The translations under genes and the position numbers were made by a program. A stretch of DNA of 14,842 bases from JAIBJN01 sp035461525 (GTDB taxonomy: Bacteria > Actinomycetota > Thermoleophilia > Gaiellales > Gaiellaceae): positions 1-14,842 of the forward strand of contig DATHVD010000049.1 of the NCBI GenBank assembly GCA_035461525.1, in the 5' to 3' direction. Of the stretch, positions 1-6,876 are shown piece by piece (the first letter of the stretch is position 1; every line of letters starts with the position of its first letter). The notes beneath the pieces were generated by a model. The model worked only from the letters and a program-made list of their open reading frames with translations, was not told where the DNA came from and made no database searches.

Positions 1-416
1 CCGTCGGAGCGCGCGTCGCGGCGGCCCGTGCGCGCGCCCTCGCCGGCCGCGCGCTCGCCGCCTCCGGCGAGCGCGAGCGCGCCGGGGCGGAGCTCGAGCG
101 GGCCGCGTCCGAGCTCGACGCCTGCGGCGCCGTCCGCTACCGCGACGAGGCCGAGCGAGAGCTACGGCGCCTGGGACGTCGCCATCACCGCAGGCGCGGG
201 TCGGCACGCGCCGGCGGAGAGGGCCTGGACGCGCTCACCGTCCGCGAGCTCGAGGTGGCCGAGCTCGTCCGGCAGCGGAAGACGAACCGTGAGATCGCGG
301 CGGAGCTCTTCCTCAGCGAGAAGACCGTCGAGACCCACCTGCGCCACATCTTCGGGAAGCTCGGGGTCTCGTCGCGAGCGTCGGTGGCGCGGGAGCTCGA
401 ACGGGCCGGGCCATGA
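1..416 (+). CDS. LuxR-family (LAL-type) transcriptional regulator, C-terminal part only
   Basis: The reading frame is open from base 3 and stops at TGA 414-416; the start lies outside the window. The last ~60 residues form a LuxR/GerE-type DNA-binding helix-turn-helix: LTVRELEVAELV, then TNREIAAELFLS, then the recognition helix SEKTVETHLRHIFGKLGV and SSRASVAREL. Before it comes an Ala/Arg/Glu-rich helical stretch (ALAASGERERAGAELERA, then ELDACGAVRYRDEAERELRRL) that resembles the last TPR-like repeats of large ATP-binding LuxR regulators (LAL/MalT-like). The HTH call is seen directly; assignment to the large LAL class is inferred from the preceding repeats. The stop overlaps an ATG (ATGA), and the lipoprotein gene starts 16 nt downstream, so the two may share a transcript. 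Ligand and targets are unknown. Confidence 0.9.
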   Translation, partial: VGARVAAARARALAGRALAASGERERAGAELERAASELDACGAVRYRDEAERELRRLGRRHHRRRGSARAGGEGLDALTVRELEVAELVRQRKTNREIAAELFLSEKTVETHLRHIFGKLGVSSRASVARELERAGP

Positions 417-432
417 GGCACACTGGGAGCAC

Positions 433-1077
433 GTGAGACGACTCGCCCTCTGCCCGCTCCTCCTTGCCCTCGCGCTCGCGGCCTGCGGCGGCGACGGCGA
501 GGAGGGCGCCCCGACCGAGGCGACCACGGAGGACGCGGCCCCGGCGACGACCACCGAGCCGGCGACGACCGTCGCGCCGACGGAGACCGAGATGGAGACC
601 GAGCCGGCCGAGCCGGAGGGCCCGCCCTTCGGGACGTCGCGGGCCGCCGGGCCCGCCTCGGGCGGCAGCACGGCGCTCCTGACCGCCGTCCGCCTCGGCC
701 GGAACGAGGGCTTCGACCGCGTCGTCTTCGAGTTCCGGCCCGGGGCGACGCCCGGCTACCGGGTGCGCTACGTGCGGCCGCCGATCAGGGAGGACGGGTC
801 CGGCCGGCGCATCGAGGTCGACGGCGACGCCTTCCTCTCCGTCCGGATGGAGCCCGCCTCCGGCTTCGACCTCACCGGCGAGGGCGAGCTGGTCTACACC
901 GGCCCGACTCGCCTCGACGGCGACGACGTGGGCGCCGAGGTCGTCGAGGAGGTCGTGCGGACCGGCGACTTCGAGGCCGTCCTCAACTGGGTCGCCGGCC
1001 TCGACGAGCGCGTCCCCTTCCGCGTCTTCGTACTCTCGGGCCCACCGCGCGTCGTCGTCGACGTGCGCACCGGCTAG
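433..1077 (+). CDS. AMIN-like domain lipoprotein
   Basis: This is a 214-residue secreted lipoprotein read from GTG 433. The N-terminus is a classical lipoprotein signal: two arginines, a hydrophobic core (LALCPLLLALALA) and the lipobox LAAC with Cys18, followed by GGDGEE. That places it on the outer face of the cytoplasmic membrane. Residues ~20-75 are a Thr/Glu/Ala/Pro-rich low-complexity linker. Residues ~80-213 match the actinobacterial AMIN-like domain: TAVRLGRNEGFDRVVFEF near its start, PGYRVRYVRPP, and the ending PFRVFVLSGPPRVVVDVRTG. AMIN-type domains are known for binding cell-wall polymers, but no function is established for this form. The GTG start is chosen because the lipoprotein signal begins there and GGGAG lies at 425-429, a short spacing. 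The frame is open further upstream, but that stretch overlaps the LuxR gene and is not protein-like. Confidence 0.85.
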   Translation: MRRLALCPLLLALALAACGGDGEEGAPTEATTEDAAPATTTEPATTVAPTETEMETEPAEPEGPPFGTSRAAGPASGGSTALLTAVRLGRNEGFDRVVFEFRPGATPGYRVRYVRPPIREDGSGRRIEVDGDAFLSVRMEPASGFDLTGEGELVYTGPTRLDGDDVGAEVVEEVVRTGDFEAVLNWVAGLDERVPFRVFVLSGPPRVVVDVRTG

Positions 1078-1153
1078 ACGCCCGCACGGCACCGATGAAT
1101 CGGCCTGGCGCTCCCGGTCCAGGGTGGACGACGGGCGCGAGGAAGGCGGCAGG

Positions 1154-1210
1154 GTGACCACGGCCGTCGATGCGCCCGGCGTCACGCACCCGAGCCACCG
1201 GATCGTCTGA
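1154..1210 (+). other. Possible 18-codon micro-ORF in the leader of the sigma gene
   Basis: GTG 1154-1156 follows a well-placed purine-rich GAGGAAGG (1139-1146, 7 nt spacing) and opens a frame (VTTAVDAPGVTHPSHRIV) closing at TGA 1208-1210. Its GTG overlaps the stop of an even shorter ATG frame (1095-1157). The intergenic stretch 1078-1288 holds no longer gene on either strand. No homologue is known to me, and the composition looks arbitrary, so this may be chance. Confidence 0.2.
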
Positions 1211-1262
1211 GAGGAGAAGCGCCGGCGAAGGATCCGGCCCGGCGCGGAGTCGAAGCACCAGC

Positions 1263-1292
1263 ATGAGCACGCCCGCCCTTCCCCACCCATGA
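1263..1292 (+). other. Possible leader peptide coupled to the sigma factor start
   Basis: A nine-residue frame MSTPALPHP opens at ATG 1263 and stops at TGA 1290-1292, overlapping the sigma-factor ATG (1289-1291) as ATGA. The sequence directly before the sigma ATG is C-rich (CCCTTCCCCACCC) and holds no Shine-Dalgarno, so translation arriving from this frame could supply initiation. The only purine tract before the leader ATG (GGAG near 1246-1250) is too far away to be convincing. Confidence 0.25.
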
Positions 1293-1864
1293 GCGCGCTC
1301 CCCGCGCCGCACGCCCCGGACGAGCTTCCGCCCGGCGTCGTCGAGCGGGCGAGGCGGGGCGACGAGGACGCGTTCGCCGCCGTCGTCCGCCACCACGACC
1401 ACGGCCTGCGCGCGCTCGCCTACCGGCTGCTCGGCGACCGCGACCGGATGGACGACGCGCTGCAGGAGGCCTACGTGCGGGCCTTCCGGGCCCTGCCCCG
1501 CTTCCGCGGGGACTCGCGCCTCGGAACCTGGCTCTACCGGATCGCCTACAACGCGTGCCTGGACGAGCTGGAGCGCTCCCGGCGCCGCGACCACCTCCCC
1601 CTGCGGGAGGCGGCCGAGCCGCCCGACCCGCGGGCTGGGCCGGCGGAGGAGGTGGCGAGCAGGCGCGACCTGGCCGCCGCGCTCGCGGCGCTCCCGCCCG
1701 AGGACCGCGCGGCGGTGCTCATGGTCGACGCGCACGGGTTCGGCTACCGGGATGCGGGCGAGGCGCTGGGCGTGCCGGAGGGGACGGTCGCCTCGCGTCT
1801 GAGCCGAGCCCGGGCGGCATTGCGGCGGGCGCTGGCCGAGACGGAAGGAGTGCCGGAGAGATGA
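1289..1864 (+). CDS. RNA polymerase sigma factor, ECF (sigma-70 family)
   Basis: This 191-residue group IV sigma factor directs RNA polymerase to a specific promoter set. Region 2 spans about residues 25-95: the core-binding and -10 recognition part includes AYRLLGDRDRMDDALQEAYVRAFRAL and FRGDSRLGTWLYRIAYNACLDEL. Region 4 spans about residues 125-185: LAALPPEDRAAVLMVDAHGF, then the -35-binding HTH YRDAGEALGVPEGTVASRLSRAR. Its end overlaps the next gene (ATGA at 1861-1864), the usual arrangement of an ECF sigma gene and its cognate regulator. ATG 1289 is the first start in frame that gives a normal-length protein, but no ribosome site or TANNNT box lies before it, so the start or its mode of initiation is uncertain. 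The signal it responds to cannot be told from sequence. Confidence 0.93.
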   Translation: MSALPAPHAPDELPPGVVERARRGDEDAFAAVVRHHDHGLRALAYRLLGDRDRMDDALQEAYVRAFRALPRFRGDSRLGTWLYRIAYNACLDELERSRRRDHLPLREAAEPPDPRAGPAEEVASRRDLAAALAALPPEDRAAVLMVDAHGFGYRDAGEALGVPEGTVASRLSRARAALRRALAETEGVPER

Positions 1865-3243
1865 GCGGGAACGACACGATCCACCACCGGGACGAGGAGC
1901 TCGGCGCCGCGCTGCGCGCGCTCGACGTGCCTCCGCACCGGCCCGGTTTCCACGCCGAGCTGCACCGCCGGCTGCTCGAGGAGCGCCGCACGACCCTCGT
2001 CCCCGCCCGGCAGCGACGACGCGCGCGCCGCACGTGGCTGCGCCGGGGCGCCCGCGTTGCGGCGGTGGCAGCGGCGGCCGGCATCGTCCTCCTGGCCGCC
2101 GGCATCCCGCGCACGGACCGGACGCCGCCCGTCGGCGGGCCCGAGGCCGCGACGGCTGCCGAGATCCAAGCGGAGGTGCGGGCCGCCCTGACCGGGCTCC
2201 GGAGCCTGAGCGGGAGGATCGTCTTCGACGGCCCCGAGCGCGGAGACGAGCGGCACTGGCGCTTCACGCTGACGGCCGCCGGCGACTTCCGCCTCGCCGG
2301 GCCCGCCCGCGGTGAGGTCGTCGTCTACGACGCGTCGGCCGGCGTCACGCGCTCCGCGCAGAGGAGCGCGAGCGTCGAGGGGGACGACACGCTCCTCTAC
2401 GCCGTCCGCCGCGGCGTCGCTCCGGGCCCGCCCGACCCGGGCCCGCCGACCTGGCTCCTCCCCGACACGTTCGGCGCGTTCGTGCGCGCGCTCCTCGCCG
2501 CCGATGACCCGCGCGTGCGGACGGTCGAGCACGAGGGCCGGCCGGCGTGGCGGCTCGACGTCGACACGGTTCCGAACGGGATCGTGCCCGAGTTCACGGG
2601 CGACCGCTTCGAGATCACCGTCGACCGCGAGACGGGGATGCCCGTGCTCGTCGTGGAGCGGAAGGGAGACGCGTTCCTGCGCGAGCTGCGGCTCGAGAGG
2701 CTCGAGGTCGACGGCTCCGTTCCTCCCGGCGCGTTCCGACTCGCCTTTCCCAACGGGGCGGAGGTGATGGAGACCGACGAGGGCTTCCGCCGGGTCGAGC
2801 TCGGCGAGGCGGCCGCGATCGTGGGCTACGACCCCCTCGTCCCGGCCTGGCTCCCGAAGGGGTACGAGCTCGCGGAGGTCGCGGTGGCCGAGGCGAGCAG
2901 CCCGACGGGCACGGAGGCGGGCAACCCGCCCTCCCGGATGGTGGTCTCGCTCTCGTTCCGGCGCGGGCTCGACCGGTTCCTCGTCACCACGCGCCTCGCC
3001 GGCGGGCACCAGCCCGGGCGCTGGAACGATCCGCTGGCCACGGGCGAGGGCTTCGTCGACGAGCCGGAGCGGCTCGTCCTCGAAGCCGGCGCCCTCAGGG
3101 GGGAGGAGGGGGAGCTCCTGCTCGCCCCCCGGGGCATCCCGCACCTCTGGACGCTGACCGACGACCTGGTCGTCACGGTCGGCGGCGATCTGGCCCGCGC
3201 GGAGCTCCTGCGCGTCGCGGAGTCGCTGGAGCGGCGGCCGTGA
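1861..3243 (+). CDS. Membrane-anchored LolA/RseB-like sigma factor regulator (probable anti-sigma)
   Basis: This is a 460-residue protein, translationally coupled to the sigma gene by ATGA, with GGAAGGAG (1843-1850) and GGAGAG just upstream. Residues 1-60 are a charged cytoplasmic segment; residues ~64-82 (RVAAVAAAAGIVLLAAGIP) form the only TM helix. The extracytoplasmic part has a LolA/RseB-like beta-rich domain, about 100-300 (SGRIVFDGPERG, WRFTLTAAGDFRLAG, GDRFEITVDRETGMPVLVVE), and a C-terminal DUF4367-like domain, about 305-455 (FRRVELGEAAAIVGYDPLVP, AWLPKGYELAEVAVAE). Position and topology argue that the N-terminal tail binds the sigma factor and the outer domains sense an envelope signal. 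The tail has no zinc-finger HxxxCxxC motif; I see no cysteine in the whole protein. Sigma binding is inferred, not shown. Confidence 0.8.
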   Translation: MSGNDTIHHRDEELGAALRALDVPPHRPGFHAELHRRLLEERRTTLVPARQRRRARRTWLRRGARVAAVAAAAGIVLLAAGIPRTDRTPPVGGPEAATAAEIQAEVRAALTGLRSLSGRIVFDGPERGDERHWRFTLTAAGDFRLAGPARGEVVVYDASAGVTRSAQRSASVEGDDTLLYAVRRGVAPGPPDPGPPTWLLPDTFGAFVRALLAADDPRVRTVEHEGRPAWRLDVDTVPNGIVPEFTGDRFEITVDRETGMPVLVVERKGDAFLRELRLERLEVDGSVPPGAFRLAFPNGAEVMETDEGFRRVELGEAAAIVGYDPLVPAWLPKGYELAEVAVAEASSPTGTEAGNPPSRMVVSLSFRRGLDRFLVTTRLAGGHQPGRWNDPLATGEGFVDEPERLVLEAGALRGEEGELLLAPRGIPHLWTLTDDLVVTVGGDLARAELLRVAESLERRP

Positions 3244-3266
3244 AGGATGCGCGCCCGGCGCCGGTC

Positions 3267-3294
3267 GGAACCGAGAGAAACCGAATACGCCGTT
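3267..3294 (+). promoter_or_regulatory. Weak ECF-type promoter candidate before the PRC-barrel gene
   Basis: GGAACC at 3267-3272 and CGTT at 3291-3294 resemble the -35/-10 pair of many ECF sigma promoters, and the element lies directly downstream of the sigma/regulator pair. GGAAC to CGTT is 19 nt, longer than the usual 15-17, and GGAAC also forms an inverted repeat with GTTCC (3292-3296), so it may instead be a hairpin arm pair. No matching element is seen before the sigma gene itself. Confidence 0.2.
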
Positions 3295-3318
3295 CCCCGG
3301 TACGGCTAAAGGAGGAGC

Positions 3319-3609
3319 ATGAGCCATCCCACGAGACACGACGTCCGCAGCGCCGGAGAGGCCCTGCGCGCCCCGGAGCCCGTCGGCGACGACTACTGGC
3401 TCCGGCACTGCCACGGCTTCCGCGTCGACTCGCCGCGAGGGCGGGTCGGGATCGTCGAGGACGTCCTCTACGGCGCCGACCGCGACCGTCCCGCGGCGCT
3501 CGCCGTGCGCGGGGGCGTGCTCGGCCGGCGGCTCGCGCTCGTGCCGCTCGAGGACGTCGCCGCCGTCGAGCCGCGCCGCAAGCGGATCTCGATCGGCACG
3601 ACGAGCTGA
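3319..3609 (+). CDS. PRC-barrel domain protein
   Basis: This 96-residue protein consists of a short charged N-terminus and one PRC-barrel-like domain covering about residues 23-95. Recognisable parts are DDYWLRHCHGFRVDSPRG, RVGIVEDVLYG, ALAVRGGVLGRRLALVPLED and a basic end (PRRKRISIG). The small all-beta PRC-barrel fold is known from photosynthetic reaction centre H subunits and RimM; stand-alone copies are common in actinobacteria and have no settled function. It has the strongest ribosome site of the left half, AAAGGAGG at 3308-3315, which fixes the ATG start although the spacing is short. No signal peptide or membrane helix is visible, so it is probably cytoplasmic. The preceding gene ends 75 bp upstream. 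Confidence 0.82.
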   Translation: MSHPTRHDVRSAGEALRAPEPVGDDYWLRHCHGFRVDSPRGRVGIVEDVLYGADRDRPAALAVRGGVLGRRLALVPLEDVAAVEPRRKRISIGTTS

Positions 3610-3617
3610 CGCCGACC

Positions 3618-3629
3618 TCACCCGGGTGA
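3618..3629. promoter_or_regulatory. 12-bp perfect palindrome, possible operator
   Basis: TCACCCGGGTGA reads the same on both strands and lies in the 75-bp gap before the DUF7144 membrane-protein gene. An extra half-site, CGGGTGAG, follows at 3640-3647. The same CTCACCCGGGTG 12-mer recurs at 11516-11527 upstream of the pepD operon. A dimeric regulator site is the simplest reading; a role in ending the PRC-barrel transcript is less likely, because there is no loop and no T-run. Confidence 0.4.
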
Positions 3630-3684
3630 AGCGGCCGGGCGGGTGAGGACTGCGGCCGTCCGATAGGCGACGCTCGCCGGGCCG

Positions 3685-4092
3685 ATGGACGCAGCCGGAA
3701 CCCCCCGCCCGCCCGCCGAGGACGCCGGCTGGGTGCACTTCGCCGGCTTGCTCGTCGTCCTCATCGGTGCCTTCAACGTCGTCAACGGGCTGACGGGCCT
3801 CCTGCGCGAGACGACCTTTCTCGTCACCCCGGACGGCCTGCTCGTTTCCACTGACTACAAGGTCTGGGGCGGCTTCTGGCTCGGGCTCGGCGCCGTCCAG
3901 GTGCTGGCCGGTCTCGGCGTGCTCGGCGGACGCCAGTGGGCGCGGGTCGCTGCCGTCCTCCTCCTGCTGGTTGCCGCCGTCGGCCAGATGCTCTTCCTGG
4001 TCGCCTTTCCGCTCTGGAGCCTGCTCACGATCGGGCTGATCGTGGCCGCGATCCATGCGCTGACGGTGCACGGGCAGGCATTCGGGCGCTGA
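3685..4092 (+). CDS. DUF7144 family four-helix membrane protein
   Basis: This 135-residue integral membrane protein has four predicted helices, at about residues 18-40, 61-80, 86-104 and 107-128. It fits the DUF7144 pattern closely: an N-terminal WVHFAGLLVVLIGAFNVVNG, a short loop with TPDGLLV, a second helix GFWLGLGAVQVLAGLGVLGG followed by RQWARV, and the ending FPLWSLLTIGLIV then IHALTVHG. No biochemical function is known for the family. The ATG start has only a poor ribosome site; it is chosen because it leaves a short polar N-terminus before the first helix. The gene ends 8 bp from the end of the convergent exporter gene, leaving almost no room for a terminator. The palindrome at 3618-3629 may control it. 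Confidence 0.85.
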   Translation: MDAAGTPRPPAEDAGWVHFAGLLVVLIGAFNVVNGLTGLLRETTFLVTPDGLLVSTDYKVWGGFWLGLGAVQVLAGLGVLGGRQWARVAAVLLLLVAAVGQMLFLVAFPLWSLLTIGLIVAAIHALTVHGQAFGR

Positions 4093-4100
4093 CCGCCGGG

Positions 4101-5729
4101 TCAGGACAGTGCGCGGCCGGGCTGCGCCTCCGGGATGCGGCCTGTGAAGAAGAGCGCGACGATCGTGAGGAGGCTGAGGATCGCGAGCGCCGCGCGGAGC
4201 CCGTCGATGCGGGCGTCGGCGTACGCAGAGAGAGCAGCGTCGGCGGCCTCGGAGTCGATCGCCGCCTCCTCGAGGGCCGCCTCGAGGTCGGCATCGGAGA
4301 CGAAGGGCACCCCGCCGGCGAGCTCCACCTCCGCCTGCTCCTTGACGCTCGCCGGGATCGCCGGGCTCTGCTCGACGTTCGCAAGGAACGCGGACGTCAG
4401 GAACACGATCAGGATCGAGCCCGCGAGGGCCGTTCCCAGCGACGCGCCGAGGTTCGTCGCAGTGTTCTGGACGCCGCCGACCTCCGGGCTCTCCTCGTCG
4501 GACACGGCGGAGACGGTGACGGCGCCGAGCTGTGAGGCGAGGGCGCCGATGCCGAGCCCGATCAGGAGCATCGGCACGAGGACGATCTCGGGCCCCGCGC
4601 CCGCGTCGAGCGCCCCCAGCAGGACGAGGGCGCCGGCGAGGAGGGCGAGCAGCCCGCCCCGGACGACGAGCCGCGGGGAGACGTCCGGGAGAAGGCGCGG
4701 GATCCCGATCGCGGCGGCCAGCAGCGTGATCGAGAGCGGGAGCAGCCGGACCCCGGTCTCGAGCGCCGTGAGCCCGAGGGCGACCGAGAGGTAGAGCGGG
4801 ACGAGGAAGAAGATCCCGGCCTGGACGAGATACTGGAAGAAGAACATGGTCAGCCCGCCCGCGAGCTGCCTGTTCTGCAGCATCGCCGGGCGCACGAGGG
4901 GCTCCTCGCCCCGCGCGATACGGCGGTTCTCCCAGCGGAAGAAGACCCAGATCACGAGCAGGCCCGCGAGCACGAGCCAGACCGTGGGCGACAGGCCCGC
5001 CCACGACGGGCCGTCGGGCTTGGGCTGGATCCACCCCCACACGCCGGAGCGCAGCACGCCGAAGACGACGAGCGCGAGACCGACCGCCGAGAGCACGGCT
5101 CCGACGACGTCGAGCTTCGGTCGCGTCTCGGCGGGGGCGTCGGCGATCCGGCGGGCAAGGACGAGGATCGCGAGCACGAGGAGAACCTCGCCCGCGAAGA
5201 CCCAGCGCCAGGAGAAGTACGTCGTCGCGAACCCGCCGACGAGGGGCCCGACGGCGACCGCGATCGCGCCCGCGGCTGCGACGAGGCCGTAGGCGGCGGG
5301 CCGGCGGCTGACCGGGAAGTTCCCGGCGACGAGGGCCACGATCGCGGGCAGGATCAGCGCCGCGCCCACGCCTTCCAGGAACGACCAGCCGAACAGGAGC
5401 ACGGGGAGGCTCGGCGCGAGCGCGGTCGTGAACGAGCCGCACCCGTAGATCACGCATCCGATCGCGAAGGCGCGCTTACGGCCGATCAGGGCGCCGATCT
5501 TCGCGCCGGTGATCATGAAGGCGGCCATCACGAGCGTGTAGGCCGTGATCGCACCCTGGATTCCGGTCACCGTCGTACCGACGTCCTGCGCGACCGTCGC
5601 GATCGAGACGTTCATGACGGACGTGTCGAGCGTCATCAGGAACTGGCCCGCCGCGAGCGTCAGCAGAACGAGCATCGCCGCGCTCCGGCGGGGCTCCGGT
5701 GCGGTGTCCGTTCCCGTCACGCGCGCCAT
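4101..5729 (-). CDS. MFS transporter, DHA2 (EmrB/QacA-like) drug:H+ antiporter family
   Basis: This 542-residue, roughly 14-helix exporter probably pumps out drugs or other amphiphiles using the proton gradient. Helix 1 carries the family motif LDTSVMNVSIATVAQDVG with Asp35. Loop 2-3 carries motif A (GAKIGALIGRKRAF, about residues 75-88), and SWRWVFAGEVLLVL marks the later conserved motif. Before the last helix there is an acidic extracytoplasmic loop (VPFVSDADLEAALEEAAIDS), typical of actinobacterial DHA2 members. ATG 5729 is chosen because a purine tract (GGGGGAGA) lies just before it and the N-terminus is then short and hydrophilic; an in-frame GTG at 5759 would add ten residues. It is divergent from the AI-2E transporter gene with 73 bp between. 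No TetR- or MarR-type regulator adjoins it, and the substrate cannot be named. Confidence 0.92.
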   Translation of the reverse strand: MARVTGTDTAPEPRRSAAMLVLLTLAAGQFLMTLDTSVMNVSIATVAQDVGTTVTGIQGAITAYTLVMAAFMITGAKIGALIGRKRAFAIGCVIYGCGSFTTALAPSLPVLLFGWSFLEGVGAALILPAIVALVAGNFPVSRRPAAYGLVAAAGAIAVAVGPLVGGFATTYFSWRWVFAGEVLLVLAILVLARRIADAPAETRPKLDVVGAVLSAVGLALVVFGVLRSGVWGWIQPKPDGPSWAGLSPTVWLVLAGLLVIWVFFRWENRRIARGEEPLVRPAMLQNRQLAGGLTMFFFQYLVQAGIFFLVPLYLSVALGLTALETGVRLLPLSITLLAAAIGIPRLLPDVSPRLVVRGGLLALLAGALVLLGALDAGAGPEIVLVPMLLIGLGIGALASQLGAVTVSAVSDEESPEVGGVQNTATNLGASLGTALAGSILIVFLTSAFLANVEQSPAIPASVKEQAEVELAGGVPFVSDADLEAALEEAAIDSEAADAALSAYADARIDGLRAALAILSLLTIVALFFTGRIPEAQPGRALS

Positions 5730-5784
5730 TCTCCCCCAAGCTCCGGTCGAAGCCGGCACACCGCCCCGGAGCCGACCGGCACGG

Positions 5785-5794
5785 AGCGTAGGCT
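5785..5794. promoter_or_regulatory. Overlapping divergent -10 boxes
   Basis: On the plus strand TAGGCT (5789-5794) lies 8 nt before the AI-2E gene ATG, fitting leaderless transcription. On the minus strand TACGCT (5790 to 5785) could be the -10 of the MFS gene with a leader of about 50 nt. The two hexamers share two bases, so only one polymerase could occupy the site at once. No clear -35 is visible on either side. Confidence 0.4.
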
Positions 5795-5802
5795 TCCGCG
5801 CG

Positions 5803-6876
5803 ATGGATCAGGGCAGAGCAAGGCGGGTGGAGCTTCTCCTGCCGATGCGGACGATCCTGCTCGTCGTCGCGGCGGTCGCGATCCTCGGCGCCTTCCGGGC
5901 GATCGGCGACACGTTTCTGATCGTCTTCATCGGCGTCTTCCTCGCGCTCGTCTTCGAGTACCCCGTCCGCTTCGTGATGGCGAAGACGAACATGTCGCGC
6001 GGGCTGGCCGCCACCGTGACCGTGCTCGGCGCCGCCGTCGCCGTCATCGTGCTCGCACTGCTCTTCCTCGTCCCGATCGTGGGCAACATCCGCGACTTCC
6101 TCCAGGACCTGCCGGCGACGGTGCAGAGCCTGCGCGACTCCGGCGAGCTCTCCTTCGTCGGCGACACGGGCGCCGCGGAGAACGTTCAGTCGGGAGCCGA
6201 GTCGGTCGCGGCGGCGGTTCCCGACGCGATCAAGAACGTGCTCGGGATCGCGGGCACGTTCTTCGGCGTCTTCCTCGCCTCCTTCACGATCCTCTTCATC
6301 TGCCTCTTCCTGCTCAGCGACATCGCGAACATGAGGAGCGCCGTGGCGAACATGCTCATGCCCGGCGAGGACGAGCGCTGGCTGGCCGTGTGGGATCGCG
6401 TCACCGAGTCGGTCTCCCGCTGGGCGATCGGCCTGGTCGTGATCGCGACGATCGCCGGCACCACCCAGGGCGTCACCGCCTGGCTCCTCGGCTCGAGCTA
6501 CGCGCTGGCGCTCGGCGTCATCGCAGCCCTCCTCGACATGATCCCCAACATCGGCGCGACGATCGCGGGCTTCATCCTCGTCCCCACGCTCTGGGCCGAG
6601 GAGGGCGTCACGGCCGCGCTCATCATGCTCGCGGTCGTGCTGGTCTACCAGCAGGTCGAGAACAACATCGTCACCCCGAAGGTGCAGGGGAAGGCCGTCA
6701 ACCTCTCCGGCTTCTTCATCATCGTCGCGGTGACCCTGTTCGGCGCGCTGCTCGGCGTCCTCGGGGCGCTCACGGCGGTGCCGCTCGCCGCGACGATCCA
6801 GATCTTCGTGCAGGAGCTGACGAAGGCGCGCCGCGAGCAGGTCGCGGCGGCGAAGGCCGCGCTGGCGCCGCCGTAG
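5803..6876 (+). CDS. AI-2E family transporter
   Basis: This 357-residue polytopic membrane protein belongs to the AI-2E/PerM family. Hydrophobic helices occur near the N-terminus (TILLVVAAVAILGAF; FLIVFIGVFLALVFEYPV) and a long amphipathic region (about 95-150) contains IRDFLQDLPATVQSLRD. The C-terminal half has the family signatures: ALLDMIPNIGATIAGF (D245, P248, G251) and VYQQVENNIVTPKVQGKAVN (E286, P292), then LFGALLGVLGALTAVPLAA. Members have been linked to autoinducer-2 export or to Na+/H+ exchange; the substrate here is unknown, and no lux signalling gene is in the window. The upstream TAGGCT box 8 nt before the ATG and the lack of a Shine-Dalgarno support a leaderless ATG. The frame is open further upstream, but that part overlaps the divergent MFS gene. 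Confidence 0.9.
   Translation: MDQGRARRVELLLPMRTILLVVAAVAILGAFRAIGDTFLIVFIGVFLALVFEYPVRFVMAKTNMSRGLAATVTVLGAAVAVIVLALLFLVPIVGNIRDFLQDLPATVQSLRDSGELSFVGDTGAAENVQSGAESVAAAVPDAIKNVLGIAGTFFGVFLASFTILFICLFLLSDIANMRSAVANMLMPGEDERWLAVWDRVTESVSRWAIGLVVIATIAGTTQGVTAWLLGSSYALALGVIAALLDMIPNIGATIAGFILVPTLWAEEGVTAALIMLAVVLVYQQVENNIVTPKVQGKAVNLSGFFIIVAVTLFGALLGVLGALTAVPLAATIQIFVQELTKARREQVAAAKAALAPP

Noticed and set aside
1744..5457. A 1237-codon open frame on the minus strand across the sigma, regulator and PRC-barrel genes
   Set aside because: It is Arg/Pro/Gly-rich with no domain, overlaps several well-supported genes on the other strand and part of the MFS gene in another frame; long antisense frames are expected at this GC content.
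5730..5759. Longer N-terminus for the MFS exporter from GTG 5759
   Set aside because: It adds ten residues with no family match, while ATG 5729 has a purine tract directly upstream.
5803..6876. Reading the AI-2E transporter as evidence of quorum sensing
   Set aside because: The family name reflects one studied member; no LuxS or AI-2 receptor is present, and other members act as ion exchangers.
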